Shown: piece after piece, positions 36,946 to 46,771 of the stretch
Layout of the letters: the number at the start of each line of letters is the position of its first letter
Numbering within the stretch: position 1 is the first letter of the stretch
Assembly (NCBI GenBank): GCA_963781785.1
Contig: CAWAHD010000001.1
Span: 124,001-188,000, forward strand
Source of the DNA: CAWAHD01 sp963781785
Lineage (GTDB): Bacteria; Planctomycetota; Planctomycetia; Isosphaerales; Isosphaeraceae
Direction: 5' to 3'
DNA length: 64,000 bases
Notes under the pieces: model-generated
Told to the model about the DNA's origin: nothing
The model's input: only the letters and a program-made list of their open reading frames with translations
The model's database searches: none
Program-made: the position numbers and the translations under genes

Positions 36946-38802
36946 GTAAAGCTTCGCCTAACCCGTGCTGCGACGGAATGGGCGCAGTCGAACCTTTGCC
37001 GGATTTGTGGCCGCCGAGCGTTCAGGTGTCATGGTTTGGCGATTGCCAGGATCAGGAAGCGTCGTTGGGGTCGAGTGCCATTTCACGACGCTTTTCGTCC
37101 GACATCTTCCAAGGCAAGAACGGATCGATGTCCACCGGAACTTGCCCGCCACGTTCGGCACAACTTTGCAGGAACCAGGTCAGCCACTTACGAATGTTGA
37201 TCTTGGACAAGCTAAGGGTCGCAAACAGGGAAAAGAGCATTGCCGCCAGCCGTCCGCTCCACAGGGCGCCCGACCCGTAGTAGTTCTTGCGGCCCAACGC
37301 AGGACCCCGGGCCTCACGCTCGGAGGCGTTGTTGTCCAGCGGGATGCGGAGGTCGTCCACGAAGCGGGTCAGGCCGTCCCAATGCTCCTGAAGACTTACG
37401 AGCACATTGCGGCAGGGAGTCGGCAATTTCGGGTCCGCCAACTGCGCCTCGGCTTGGACCCGTATGGCCGCCACGGTTTGTCGCAAAGCACTGTCGGCAG
37501 CGGTGAATACCACGCTGCCAGCCGGGGAGCCCCGACGCTGACGATGGTAGCGGTACAAGTCACGAATTCGCCGGAGCCAGGCCAGCGCCCAGTCGTTTGT
37601 GCTCCGGCCATGCCTTGCCGAGTTTGACGAAATCCCGCCGGACGTGCGCCCAACAAAAGACCAGCACCACGTTTCCCAGCTTCACCTGAGCCATGGCCTT
37701 GTAAGCCGAGTAGCGGTCGACCATCAGCACCACGTGGGCTTCGCCGGGGAAATGCCCCTCGGGCACGTCATGGCTGCGGCTGGGATCCAAGCGAAAGACC
37801 ACCGTGTCCTCGCCCAAGAAAACCCACAGCCACCAGCGATAGCCTGTCTTGCCTTCCAAGTCGATGAAGACCATCCAGCGCGTCTCGTCAGCTTGGGCGA
37901 AGGCAGATTTGGCATTGCGCGCCAGCAGAGCCTCGTACAGCGGCTGAAACAACGGTTCTAGGCGTTCCAAGCCACCGGCCACGGTGCCAGCCGCCAAGTC
38001 CAGACCCAGCAACCGCCATTGGTTCAGCAACCTCTCGGTGGGCCGATGGCTGGAAAACTTGTCGATCAGGATCTCCACCCACACAGAGACGCCCAATAAT
38101 CCCTTGGGAATGAGCTTGGGAGCTGGCGGAGCACTGAACGTTCGGGGACAGTTCGAGCAGGCGCATGTCCGGCGGTACCGTCGTCGCCGGATCAAGCGGC
38201 GATACGGCCGCACCTCGATCTCGATCTGTTCGGAATCCTCAGAGTCACTGGGGGACAGGGCTGCACCGCACTGGGGGCAAACACGCTGGTCCTCGGGTAA
38301 CTCGCGCGGATCCTCGACGACCGGCAGATGGCTGTAATCCCGCCGTGGCGGACCGGGCCGATCCTTCCGCTGGCCTCGCTTGGGCGATGCCGAAAGCTTC
38401 TGATCGTCGTTCTCGCCTTCGAGGTAATTCGAGCGATCGCGGGTCGAAGATTTTTCGCTCTTTCTACCGAAGAGTTGATCTTGGAGCTTGCGATTCTCAC
38501 CGCGAAGTTGTTCGACCTCGGCTTCCAGGTGCTCGGCCCGATGAACGGCCCGAGCATGCTGAGCCTTCCAATATCCGACCTGTTGCCGCAGTTCGAGATT
38601 CTCGCGCCGCAGGTGGGTGACTTCTTGCCGCAACTCGGCGACTTCAGACCGGAGTTGCCGTATCAAGTCGGACAGATCAGCCGGCTCGGTGACCGGAAGT
38701 GGACGGACAAGCGTGTCTTCCATGACACCGACGCTTGTAACCCAAACCCGGCCCTGATGAAAAGATCAACTCCCCGCAGAAACGGGTTAAGCGAAGCTTT
38801 AC
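36946..38802 (-). mobile_element. IS66-family insertion sequence, copy 2
   Basis: This appears base-for-base the same as 5663-7519 (offset 31283) and lies in the same orientation. It has its own 8-bp target duplication, GCTCTCGG, at 36938-36945 and 38803-38810, so it arose by independent transposition rather than segmental duplication. Confidence 0.95.
37052..38723 (-). pseudogene. IS66-family transposase, copy 2, same frame change
   Basis: The product is the same as copy 1: first frame 38723 to 37560, second frame down to 37052, with the shift just after the AWPEHKR codons near 37600. The shared lesion rules out an error private to one copy, unless an assembler collapsed the repeats. It also suggests the shift is either tolerated, suppressed by ribosomal frameshifting, or complemented in trans. 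Confidence 0.88.
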
Positions 38803-38810
38803 GCTCTCGG

Positions 38811-39482
38811 TTGCGTAAACCTTGTGCCATTCAGAGACCAAGCGGGCGCACACGCTTGGCCGAGTACCGGCCACGTGTATCACTTCAGTTCCGACCGGCG
38901 GGGATTCTCCGTTGCCTTTTCAGCAACTTCCAGGCGCAACGTCTGCGCCAAGAAAATCGATCCTGCGGGGGAATCAGTAGGGCAATTGAACGGCACCAGT
39001 TGGCCATCATGATAACGAATCTCGTTTACCCGCGATGGCCCAAACGAGGAGGGGTCGGTTCCTTTTCATCCAAAACAAGAAGGTCAGCCAGAACGTCTTC
39101 AGCGAAACTTTACCTCGGGACGCGGTGCAATTCCCGCCGCCTCCACTTTTTCTGAACACGCGTCTAGTTACAACTCCTCGCGATACATCACGTCCGAAGC
39201 TGCTAGTATCAACGAGTTTGCGACATGACGAAGGCGATCTGCGTCAACGAGCGGCAGCGAGCGCCACACCGCGTCCACTGGCTGCGACCAAAAGCGCTAC
39301 TGATTTCGATGTAGCTCCCATCATACCGACGATCGCCGTGCAAGCTCACCTTTCGGAAAGCCGGCTTCGGTCGATTAGACAGACGTGCGCAACGGGGCCC
39401 CCGCATTTCCGGGGTGAAGAAAGGACGATACCTTGGCCTACCTCGTCCATCCACCGTCGGAACCCTCAAGACTGCGCGACGA
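38811..39482. other. Intergenic region right of IS66 copy 2
   Basis: I see no supported gene in these 670 bp. Frames of up to 120 codons occur on both strands but are Arg/Pro/Ser-rich without domain features, and one of them runs into the lipocalin-like gene on its own strand in a different frame. Confidence 0.5.
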
Positions 39483-39884
39483 CTACTTATCGTTCTTCTG
39501 TCTCTTGCCCTCGACATCCCATTCCCGCTTCTCGCCTCCGAATTCCGACGCACCCGTCCCCTTGAGCTTGTCCCCGTCAATCTTCAGCTTGTACTCGACG
39601 GTGAAGCCGTCATCCATCCCCGCCAACTTCCGCTCGGCGGAGAATGTCAGCGTACCGTCCTTCAGCTTCAGATCCTTGAGCTTCGTCTCGTGCTGGTCCG
39701 GCCAACTCATCGTCCCGGCGAGGTTGTCCCCGTCCTTCTTGATCTTCAAGGTGGATGTCCGCTGCTGTCCGCCGATCTCATACTCGCACTTCCATGTCCC
39801 GACCGGATCGACCACCTTGTCGTCCGCCGCGTCCGCCAGGCCGCATACCCCGAGAACCAACGCCATTGAGAGAATCGCCTTCAT
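39483..39884 (-). CDS. Small exported lipocalin-like protein
   Basis: The 133-residue protein has a signal peptide (AILSMALVLGVCGLADA). Its beta-rich domain begins VGTWKCEYEIGGQQ and repeats strand patterns such as STLKIKKDGDNLAGTM and YKLKIDGDKLKGTGAS. This GTW...G...GTM pattern resembles the lipocalin-like small secreted proteins common in planctomycetes. The role is unknown. The start ATG at 39884 is chosen because it begins the signal peptide, not the longer upstream frame. Confidence 0.75.
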   Translation of the reverse strand: MKAILSMALVLGVCGLADAADDKVVDPVGTWKCEYEIGGQQRTSTLKIKKDGDNLAGTMSWPDQHETKLKDLKLKDGTLTFSAERKLAGMDDGFTVEYKLKIDGDKLKGTGASEFGGEKREWDVEGKRQKNDK

Positions 39885-40042
39885 GATCGCCTCCGACGAT
39901 TGTGGCGCAACGGAAGCAGTCCAACGTAGACCGCCACCCGCCGCGCACGATGCCAAACCGCATGGTGTACGCGAGTAGTCACACTGACGAAAGAAATTGA
40001 ACAGTTCGCATCGACGTACCAGCCAATCCCATGACTACGCGG

Positions 40043-40867
40043 TCATTCGCTCTTGCTCGGCTCCGGGGGCATCGGGAAGCGCTCCTGGATCCACGCTTGC
40101 CACAGCGGTGTCTCGTGGGCGACGGTTCCGGCCGCCTGATCGCCGTAGAGGTAGAAGCTGAGCGTAACCATGACTGAGCCGCCGAAGTTGACGGCGCCCA
40201 GGGCGGCGGCACCTGGCCCCGGCTTGTCGAGCCGCAACAAGGCGTTGCACGGACTCTGGCTGACGTGCTCCACCACGCCGCCCAGCGCCGGGACGCCGGC
40301 CGGGGCAGCCGAACGCTGCCCGGCTGTCACGCCTTTCAGCCCCAGCGCCGCGGTCAGCGTTTCCCAGGCCTCCGCTTCGGTTCCCTCGGCGGGGGCAATC
40401 CATTGCATCATCGCGGAGCGTTGGCCGCGGAAGTGCGTGAGATAAATCCGCAGGATGCGGAAGAAGCCAGGCCAGCCGGATTCGGTGCCTTCCAACTGGT
40501 TGTCCCAGTCGTCCGTGCTGGCGAAGAGGCTATGCACCACGCGGACGACGCAGATGCCTCCCCCGCGCGCTTCGACGCTCCACTGGTCCGCGATGGGCGG
40601 CGAGCCAGGGGCCCAGCCAGGGGCCTCGGCGGCAAACATCCGCGGCGGATCCCAGGCCGTCACGACGGAACGGGACTCCATGCCCGGGCCAAAGTTTAAC
40701 TTCACCGCGACGGGCTTCCCGTCGCGCTCCTCGAACTCAGTCGGCACGAACCAGGACGAAATACCCGGCCCGGTGGCGATGGCCTGCCAGACTTCCTCCG
40801 GCGTGCCGGGGACCTCGACTTCGACCTGAACTGAACGGCGTCCGGAGGCTTCTTTCTTCACGCTCAT
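40043..40867 (-). CDS. SRPBCC/AHSA1-domain protein
   Basis: The 274-residue cytoplasmic protein has an AHSA1/START-like fold: VEVEVPGTPEEVWQAIATGP at the N-terminus, then GPGISSWFVPTEFE and WDPPRMFAAEAPGW. A C-terminal half (about residues 150-270) looks like a second, more diverged domain. Its start codon overlaps the stop of the ArsR-type regulator by 4 bp (ATGA), the classic ArsR-SRPBCC operon seen in many bacteria. The ligand is unknown; a role in hydrophobic-ligand binding or stress is typical of the family. Confidence 0.85.
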   Translation of the reverse strand: MSVKKEASGRRSVQVEVEVPGTPEEVWQAIATGPGISSWFVPTEFEERDGKPVAVKLNFGPGMESRSVVTAWDPPRMFAAEAPGWAPGSPPIADQWSVEARGGGICVVRVVHSLFASTDDWDNQLEGTESGWPGFFRILRIYLTHFRGQRSAMMQWIAPAEGTEAEAWETLTAALGLKGVTAGQRSAAPAGVPALGGVVEHVSQSPCNALLRLDKPGPGAAALGAVNFGGSVMVTLSFYLYGDQAAGTVAHETPLWQAWIQERFPMPPEPSKSE

Positions 40868-41466
40868 GATGACTCCTTGGGATCGGATTTCTGCGGCAGA
40901 GGGTGCGCTACGACCACCAGGCGATGCGCGCGGCCGCCGGGGGCGGATTCGTCGTGATACTTCGAAACGAGTTTCGTGATGGCCTCGGTGAGTTCGTTGC
41001 TGAAAGCCGCCCGGTCCGCCGCCGACCGGAAGCGAACCTCGGTATCCACGGCCAAGGTCGCCAAGCGTTTGCCCGCCTCTTTCGCACGACGAACGAGGTC
41101 ACCCACCTCGCGGACGACCCGTGCGCCGAAGGCGATCAAATAGCTCGCGGACAGCCGATCGGCTTCCCGATTCGGATCAACGGCGACCGGGCCCAAGGCG
41201 CTCGGCGAAACGACGTAGGAAGCAGCCGTCGCCACGAACAGCCGTTCCGTCAGCCCACCCCACTTGCGTTCCTGGGCCAGCCGCACCAGCCCGTGCGCCT
41301 CCAGCGCGTGCATATGGTAGTTGACCTTCTGCCGAGCCAGGCCGACCCGCGTGGCCAACGTCGCCGCCGAGGCGGGTGCGACTAGCTCGGAGAGCAGGCG
41401 ACTCCGCATGGGCGCCAAAGCCACCGCCGCCGCCGCCGGATCATCGATGACTTGGATGTCGAGCAT
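40864..41466 (-). CDS. ArsR-type winged-helix transcriptional regulator
   Basis: This is a 200-residue regulator. A winged helix-turn-helix spans about residues 20-75 (MRSRLLSELVAPASAATLAT, VGLARQKVNYHMHALEAHGL). No metal-binding Cys motif is visible, so it is likely a non-metal ArsR relative paired with AHSA1 proteins. The gene overlaps the downstream SRPBCC gene by 4 bp. A palindrome overlapping its promoter lies just upstream (41483-41500), suggesting autorepression. The start at 41466 is only 6 bases from a -10-like hexamer, so the mRNA may be leaderless. Confidence 0.85.
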   Translation of the reverse strand: MLDIQVIDDPAAAAVALAPMRSRLLSELVAPASAATLATRVGLARQKVNYHMHALEAHGLVRLAQERKWGGLTERLFVATAASYVVSPSALGPVAVDPNREADRLSASYLIAFGARVVREVGDLVRRAKEAGKRLATLAVDTEVRFRSAADRAAFSNELTEAITKLVSKYHDESAPGGRAHRLVVVAHPLPQKSDPKESS

Positions 41467-41472
41467 CAGGAG

Positions 41473-41501
41473 AAGGTAGCACTGACAACTATTGTTGTCA
41501 A
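41473..41501 (-). promoter_or_regulatory. Promoter with overlapping palindromic operator for the ArsR-type gene
   Basis: On the minus strand TTGACA (41496-41501), a 17-base spacer and TACCTT (41473-41478) form a sigma-70-like promoter. The perfect inverted repeat TGACAAC-TATT-GTTGTCA (41483-41500) covers the -35 and the spacer, the expected position for a repressor site. The start codon begins at 41466, so transcription would start at or next to the A of ATG. Confidence 0.7.
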
Positions 41502-41707
41502 GGATTGATCAAGGCTTTTTCTGCCGAATTCGCGGAGTCGATAGCGTGCCGCAGAATTGTGAAGTTGCCGGGATTTGAACTTTTGTTGGGGGTGGTTGTT
41601 CTAACGGCGGATTTCAAATTCTGAATCGAATCAGGTAAAATCTTGCCGTCTCTAACCGATGTCGATACGGACCGTGAACGCGGTCAAACTGGTATGAAAC
41701 GATCGAC

Positions 41708-42955
41708 ATGAAACTCGATGCCTCCGTAACGATCCGCGACCGGATCGACGATCTCTACCGCTCTGACTCACGTCGCGTGTTTGCTTCACTCGTCCGATTG
41801 CTGAAGGATTTTGATCTAGCGGACGATGCCATGCACGAGGCGTACGCAGCCGCCGTGGAGATTTGGCAACGAGATGGGGTGCCGGCAAATCCGAGAGCGT
41901 GGTTGATCTCCACTGGAAAATTCAAGGCGATCAATGCGCTTCGTCGGCAAGGCCGCCTGAAGGCACTTCAGCCCGAAATCGCTTCGCGAGTAGACGAAGT
42001 CGCCGATGAAAATGCGACCCGGGCCGCCACGGAGATCGAAGACGATCGATTGCGTCTGATCTTCACCTGTTGCCATCCCGCCATTGACCCAAAGCTGCAG
42101 GTGCCGCTCACGCTTCGCGAGGTCTGCGGACTCACGACCGAGGAGATCGCCCACGCGTTCTTGACTTCCAAGGCAACGATGGCCCAGCGAATCGTACGCG
42201 GCAAGGCGAAGATTCGTGATGCACACATTCCCTATGTCGTTCCGTCTCTGAGGGACCTGCCCGAACGGCTGGACGCGGTCCTTTCCGCCATCTATTTGGT
42301 GTTCAACGAAGGATATGCGGCCTCGCAGGGCGCTTTGCTCTTACGGGTTGATCTCACAGCCGAGGCCATTCGACTGGGCCGGTTACTTCTCGAGTTGCTT
42401 CCCGATCCGGAGGTCAAAGGGCTCTTGGCCTTGATGCTGCTCCACGAATCGCGCAGGGAAGCACGTGTTTCCCAAGACGGTGAAATCATTCTGCTTGAAG
42501 AGCAGGACCGCTCCCGTTGGGACTATCCAATGATTTCCGAGGGCACGGCACTGGTGGAAGAAGCCCTTCGGTCGGGACGGATTGGTGCGTACACGCTCCA
42601 AGCTGCCATTTCGGCAATTCATGCCGAGGCCGACACCGCCGCCCAGACGGACTGGAATCAGATTGTCGTGCTTTACTCCGTACTACAGCGAGTCGATTTA
42701 TCGCCCGTCGTCGAACTCAATCGGGCGGTCGCGGTAGCGATGCGGGACGGACCCGAGGCGGGGCTGGTCCTGATCGATGCGATTCTAAAACGCGGGGACT
42801 TGGTGGACTATCACCTTGCCCACGCGGTGCGCGCGGAGTTGTGCCGTCGCTCCGGAAAAATGTCCGACGCGAAGAACTCGTATGAGCGAGCACTCTCGTT
42901 GGCTCGACAGGAACCCGAGCGTCGATTTTTAACTCGGCGACTGTCCGAAATCTAA
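41708..42955 (+). CDS. ECF42-type RNA polymerase sigma factor
   Basis: This 415-residue protein has sigma region 2 (DSRRVFASLVRLLKDFDLAD, DAMHEAYAAAVEIWQ) and region 4 (LRLIFTCCHPAIDPKLQVPL, LRLIFTCCHPA being diagnostic, then GLTTEEIAHAFLTSKATMAQ). The long C-terminal extension (about 220 residues; YLVFNEGYAASQG, LLALMLLHESRREARV, ELNRAVAVAM) is characteristic of the ECF42 group. These have no classical anti-sigma gene and are usually next to YCII/DGPF-domain genes. The nearest such gene is at 47699, beyond the ISL3 insertion. A weak promoter (TTCAAA, 17 bases, TAAAAT) ends near 41640. Confidence 0.9.
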   Translation: MKLDASVTIRDRIDDLYRSDSRRVFASLVRLLKDFDLADDAMHEAYAAAVEIWQRDGVPANPRAWLISTGKFKAINALRRQGRLKALQPEIASRVDEVADENATRAATEIEDDRLRLIFTCCHPAIDPKLQVPLTLREVCGLTTEEIAHAFLTSKATMAQRIVRGKAKIRDAHIPYVVPSLRDLPERLDAVLSAIYLVFNEGYAASQGALLLRVDLTAEAIRLGRLLLELLPDPEVKGLLALMLLHESRREARVSQDGEIILLEEQDRSRWDYPMISEGTALVEEALRSGRIGAYTLQAAISAIHAEADTAAQTDWNQIVVLYSVLQRVDLSPVVELNRAVAVAMRDGPEAGLVLIDAILKRGDLVDYHLAHAVRAELCRRSGKMSDAKNSYERALSLARQEPERRFLTRRLSEI

Positions 42956-43031
42956 TTCTCGCCCAAAATCTCTTCTGCGAACTGTGTGTGCGACAGATTC
43001 CTGGCCCGATTTTGCAGATAGTTGTCGATTG

Positions 43032-43079
43032 GTGGGACCGATCACCGAAATGGGTTCTCCCGCACTTTCGGTGATCCCA
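43032..43079. repeat. Long inverted repeat spanning the left ISL3 end
   Basis: GTGGGA, ccg, ATCACCGAAA on the left pairs with TTTCGGTGAT, CCCAC on the right across a 15-base loop that contains the ISL3 terminus (GGTTCTCCCG). The stem is at least 15 bp with a 3-base bulge. It could block transcription into the element, or it may be an insertion hot-spot or the trace of an earlier IS end. Confidence 0.6.
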
Positions 43080-43319
43080 CCCTCGCTGGCCACGACTCGG
43101 CGATGAATGTCGTTCCATATCGAGTGTCGATCGCGTACGGATGGCGACGCAGTATTGCCGGGAGTACTGAGCCGCGCTGGTCATCGATCTGTTTCGCTCC
43201 CCAATCGCCCGGCGCCGGGTCCTGAGATGTTTGGGACAGCGAATACCTTACGCGATTCCGTCGGCTGCGCGACGTTTGTTTGTTGCGCACGTGGCTCAAG
43301 CCCTGGGAGGCGATGACGG

Positions 43320-43583
43320 TCAAGCAGCGCAGAGGATTCGTGCCCTCAGCAAAACGAACCCCGCTCTGCCGTACATCTGCCGCTTGACGGTCTTCAGGCG
43401 GTTGATGTGTCCTTCTACCGGGCCATTGCTCCACCGCTGGGTCACAGCCGCGAGTACTGCTGATTCGTCTCGCCGGATGCCATCGGCGAATCGCCGTATA
43501 TCTGGAGATGAGGACACTTCGGCTTTTACCAGCCAATCGCTCAATGTCTTGGACGAGCGCTTTCGGATTAGGTCCGCGAACTC
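43320..43583 (-). pseudogene. ISL3 transposase, detached C-terminal part
   Basis: The frame reads EFADLIRKRSSKTLSDWLVK and then the hallmark ISL3 ending VTQRWSNGPVEGHINRLK, VKRQMYGRAGFVLLRARIL. It has no start of its own. It is the natural continuation of the N-terminal part that stops at 45341. The intervening 1.76 kb is foreign. Confidence 0.88.
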
Positions 43584-45343
43584 ATCAGCTGAAAAGTTTC
43601 ACCGCTGAAAAAGTAAGAAAAGATTTTGGTTTTTAGGTGGCCTCGAGTCCGGCGGTTTGGAGTAGCTCTTTGAGTGCTCGGCGGACTTGGCGGAATTCTT
43701 TTTGCAGAGGGGGCTGGGGGGAGCCGACTTCCGGAGGCTCATCCAGAGGTTCCCCTATTGTGCCGTTGAGGCACTCTTTGAGTTTGATGATCGCTGTGCC
43801 TTGGGCCATCCCCTGGGGCGTCAGCACGTAGCGCGTCGTTCCCTCCAGTTTGCGAAGCAATCCCTTGGCCTGCAACTTGAGCAAATCGTAGCGAAGTTGA
43901 GCCGCCGTATAGTCGTCAGGGCTCAGCCCGAAACGGCGGTGCACGTAGCTGCGTAGCTCGCGGTTGCGGAACCCGGTGATGATGTGGGCAAACTGAAGCA
44001 CTGCCGCCAGCACCCAAGTCAGACGGAGATTATGCAGGTGAATGCCGGGCACGCGTTGTCCCTGTGCAGGGACAGTGGGCTGTCCGAGCTTCTCCACAAA
44101 ATCAGCCGCGACCGTGGTGTGGTCGATGGTGTCTTGCCAGCGCAACAGGCGTTGATTGCAGTGGTCCATACAGCGCAGCAGATAAGGCAGGTTGACGAGC
44201 GCCTTGCCGGTGCCGAACTCGCGCACGTCGTGCGTGCATGTCTCCGTGCGGAGGCCCGCTCCTTGTTTGTTGTACTGTTTGATGTAGGTCTTCTTGTGCC
44301 ATGCCTTCAGACAATAATCTTCCTGGGTGGTGCGATAGACGCGACCACCAGTGCGGCGGGCCTGCACTTGGCGTTGGAAGAGACGGCTGATGACATGCGG
44401 TTGGCCAACGACTCGGCCCCGGTCCAGCAACCGACCGAACAAGGCGTTGAGCCGGGTGGCCGTGGCGAAGATCAAGTTATGACAGCGTTCAACTTGGTCC
44501 AGATACCACTGGTAGGTGAACCCTTCACGGCGCGCCGCCGGGGTCAGCAAGGGAATACAACGATAGACCCAGCGATTGCAAAAAGCAGCGATGGTTTGAG
44601 GTGTGAGCGCCTCACAGGCGCGATGGAAGACGTTCGGTTTGTCCACGGCCACGAACAGGTTATCGCGCATCTCGAAACCGACCTGGCGATTGCGCAGTTG
44701 CTGGGCCACGAAATGGTGGCCATTGAGGCAGACGGTGACACCAAAGGGCGCGTAGCTGCTGATGCGGATGGAATTGCCGACGCCGAACTGGCGATCCTTG
44801 ATGAAGAAGTAGTAGTGATTGACGCGGCGGCGGCCACGGGCGATCTTGCGTGTTCTGTCCTCTCCGTGCTTGGGGACGTAGGAAACGAACGATGAAACTT
44901 CCTCCTGAACTTTGATGATGCAGTAAATGGCTTCATCGCGGTCAGCCACGCGGTCCAGGAACCGAGCAGCTTGATCAACGTGCCCCTCACCGGGCTTGGC
45001 CGCGAGCAGCGGGATGCCGTTCGTTTGGGCCAACGCCTCGACGGACTGCACGAACTCAGTGGTGAGCTCTTGGAGGTCGCGGGGCTCGATCCAGTCGACA
45101 CCGCGGAAGCGCTGAAAGAAGGCACCGAGCATTCCCACATTTTGCAGTTTCATGATGTGGCCGCGGACGCGCATGCGGTCGATGAGGGAATACTCCAGGG
45201 TGATGTCCTCGGCAAACCGCTCGGCTAAACTGGTCATGGGAGGCTCTCCTCGATACACGTGATGGGACCGAGTCCCGCAAGGAGAGTTATACTCTCCTGC
45301 CGATGAGAGAGCCTCCCTCATTCCTTTCCCGGTTGAAGGTTCA
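43584..45343 (-). mobile_element. Unclassified 1.76-kb insertion nested in ISL3
   Basis: The limits were set by where the ISL3 transposase frame is lost (LDLVK) and regained (EFADLIRKR); they could be off by about 15 bp. No terminal inverted repeat is apparent. A short GTGAA or TTCAC match at both junctions may be a target duplication, but it is not conclusive. Imperfect hairpins (TTTCA-GCGG-TGAAA) lie at the left end. It carries one large gene (43633-45237). It does not match an insertion-sequence family I recognise. Confidence 0.6.
43633..45237 (-). CDS. Unrecognised 534-residue protein of the nested insertion
   Basis: A GAGGAGA ribosome binding site precedes ATG at 45237 (MTSLAERFAEDITLEYSLID). 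The protein is soluble, basic and without membrane spans. Notable segments are IKVQEEVSSFVSYVPKHGED, GRRRVNHYYFFIKDRQFGVG, GVTVCLNGHHFVAQQLRNRQ, the Arg-rich ISRLFQRQVQARRTGGRVYR and HDVREFGTGKALVNLPYLLR. A winged-helix-like C-terminal part follows (YTAAQLRYDLLKLQAKGLLR). No DDE, HUH or serine/tyrosine recombinase motif is obvious. Because it is the only gene in an insertion, it may be the mobility enzyme, or cargo. Codon use and open length support a real protein. Confidence 0.7.
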   Translation of the reverse strand: MTSLAERFAEDITLEYSLIDRMRVRGHIMKLQNVGMLGAFFQRFRGVDWIEPRDLQELTTEFVQSVEALAQTNGIPLLAAKPGEGHVDQAARFLDRVADRDEAIYCIIKVQEEVSSFVSYVPKHGEDRTRKIARGRRRVNHYYFFIKDRQFGVGNSIRISSYAPFGVTVCLNGHHFVAQQLRNRQVGFEMRDNLFVAVDKPNVFHRACEALTPQTIAAFCNRWVYRCIPLLTPAARREGFTYQWYLDQVERCHNLIFATATRLNALFGRLLDRGRVVGQPHVISRLFQRQVQARRTGGRVYRTTQEDYCLKAWHKKTYIKQYNKQGAGLRTETCTHDVREFGTGKALVNLPYLLRCMDHCNQRLLRWQDTIDHTTVAADFVEKLGQPTVPAQGQRVPGIHLHNLRLTWVLAAVLQFAHIITGFRNRELRSYVHRRFGLSPDDYTAAQLRYDLLKLQAKGLLRKLEGTTRYVLTPQGMAQGTAIIKLKECLNGTIGEPLDEPPEVGSPQPPLQKEFRQVRRALKELLQTAGLEAT

Positions 45344-46771
45344 CTTCACTAGGTCCAACGCAGTTGCCAACTCGTCACTGCTGGCGCGAATCGCATCGAT
45401 TCGCCTCTGCTCATTGGGCTTGCGATTCTCGGGCCGACGGACCCATTCGAACGACAACTGCCTCGGTGATGGAGGGGACGGAGCAGATGGCCTCGCCGCC
45501 CCGGCGCGCTCACGTCTTTTCCCCGCCACGCCGAGCCGTTTCCTGACGTACCGCTGCACGCTGTTGTACGAGCCGCGGAAATCTCTCGTCACCAATTGCC
45601 GGTGCAACTCGGCCGCGTTTGTACAACCCTCGGCAATACGGGCGTCGATCCATTCGCGGTGCGCGTCCCATCGGGAGCGCCATGCCCGTCCCGGTTTCCA
45701 GTCCGGACACTCTTTGCACCGTAGGTAGCGCCGTACCGTGTTGAACGACATGCCAAGTTCCCGAGCGATCCGCCGTGCCGAGTGGCGTCGTCGATGGCGC
45801 TCGTGGACCTGCTCGAACCGCTCGATCTTTTTCCTTCGTCGCGCCCGTTGGGCTTGGAGTTGAGGTGATTCCGCAGTCGGATCGGCTATCGGCTGCGGAG
45901 GAGACGATGGCTCACCCGCGGTGACGGCGCGCGCGGCGTCAGGCAACGCGGGACTGCACGGCGATTCCGTAGCCGCTGCGGGCGCTTTTACGGCTTCGTT
46001 GACCTCGTCGGACTGTCGCTCAAACAGCCGCTCGATGGCCTCTCGCAAGTTCTTCAACAGGTGCCAGCGATCAGCGACTTGCAGGGCATTGGGCGCCGAA
46101 TCGGCGGCCGCTTGAGCATAAGTCGATGAGCGATCACGACTGATGAGTTCGACTCCGGGATGGTCGTCCAACCACTTCTTGACGGTCGTCGCATCGCGAT
46201 CGGGCAAAAGGTCGATGATATCACTCCGCTCCAAGTCCACAACGATCGTGCCGTAGCGTTGACCCTTGCGCCACGCCCAGTCGTCGATACCAACGAATCG
46301 GGGTGGCGAAGGAGACCCGCCTTCGAATTGCTTCACGCGCCGGAGAAGCGTGTCAGGACTTGTAGAGATGGCCAAGCAAACGGTCAGACGGGAGCCGGGC
46401 TCGCCGCCAAGGGCAGACCCGACTGCTTCATGGGTTTGGCGGAGTCGATCGGTGGTACGGCTATACGGACGAGCAAATCCCAACAGGCGCTCGGCAAAGA
46501 TCCGTCGTGGACATTGGGCATCCGTGCAAAAGAACCGTCGGACCATGATTGCGAGCCGAACGGCCCTGCCGAAGCAAGGTAAGTCAGCAAGGGCGCGGTG
46601 ATAACGGCTGTGAACGCGGTTTGACTCCGCACCGCAGATCGGGCAAGGGGCAGTCGAAGCGGTGGTCTCCAGCGAGAGCGTGAGTGTGCCAGCCTCGACG
46701 TAGTGATCGAGTCGACTCTGGGCGGGACCCCCGAAATACTCTAACGGGAACAAAAATAAGCCTCCGTGCAT
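45341..46771 (-). pseudogene. ISL3 transposase, N-terminal part interrupted by the nested insertion
   Basis: This is about 476 residues of ISL3 transposase: zinc-finger region (CPICGAESNRVH), the catalytic core (VGIDDWAWRKGQRYG, DRSSTYAQAA, ADRWHLLKNL), then a helix-turn-helix-like insert (RHSARRIARELGMSFNTVRR) and a second DNA-binding-like repeat. It ends at a stop created at the insertion junction, just after ATALDLVK. The C-terminal catalytic part is at 43320-43583, so this copy cannot make a normal transposase. Confidence 0.87.

Noticed and set aside
41560..41600. A tRNA T-arm-like stretch (GTTCAAATCCCGGC on the minus strand)
   Set aside because: The 5' side of the stem does not pair, and no anticodon or acceptor arm can be built around it.
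43984..44895. A 303-codon plus-strand frame inside the nested insertion
   Set aside because: It has no ribosome binding site or domain and lies opposite the better supported 534-residue gene.
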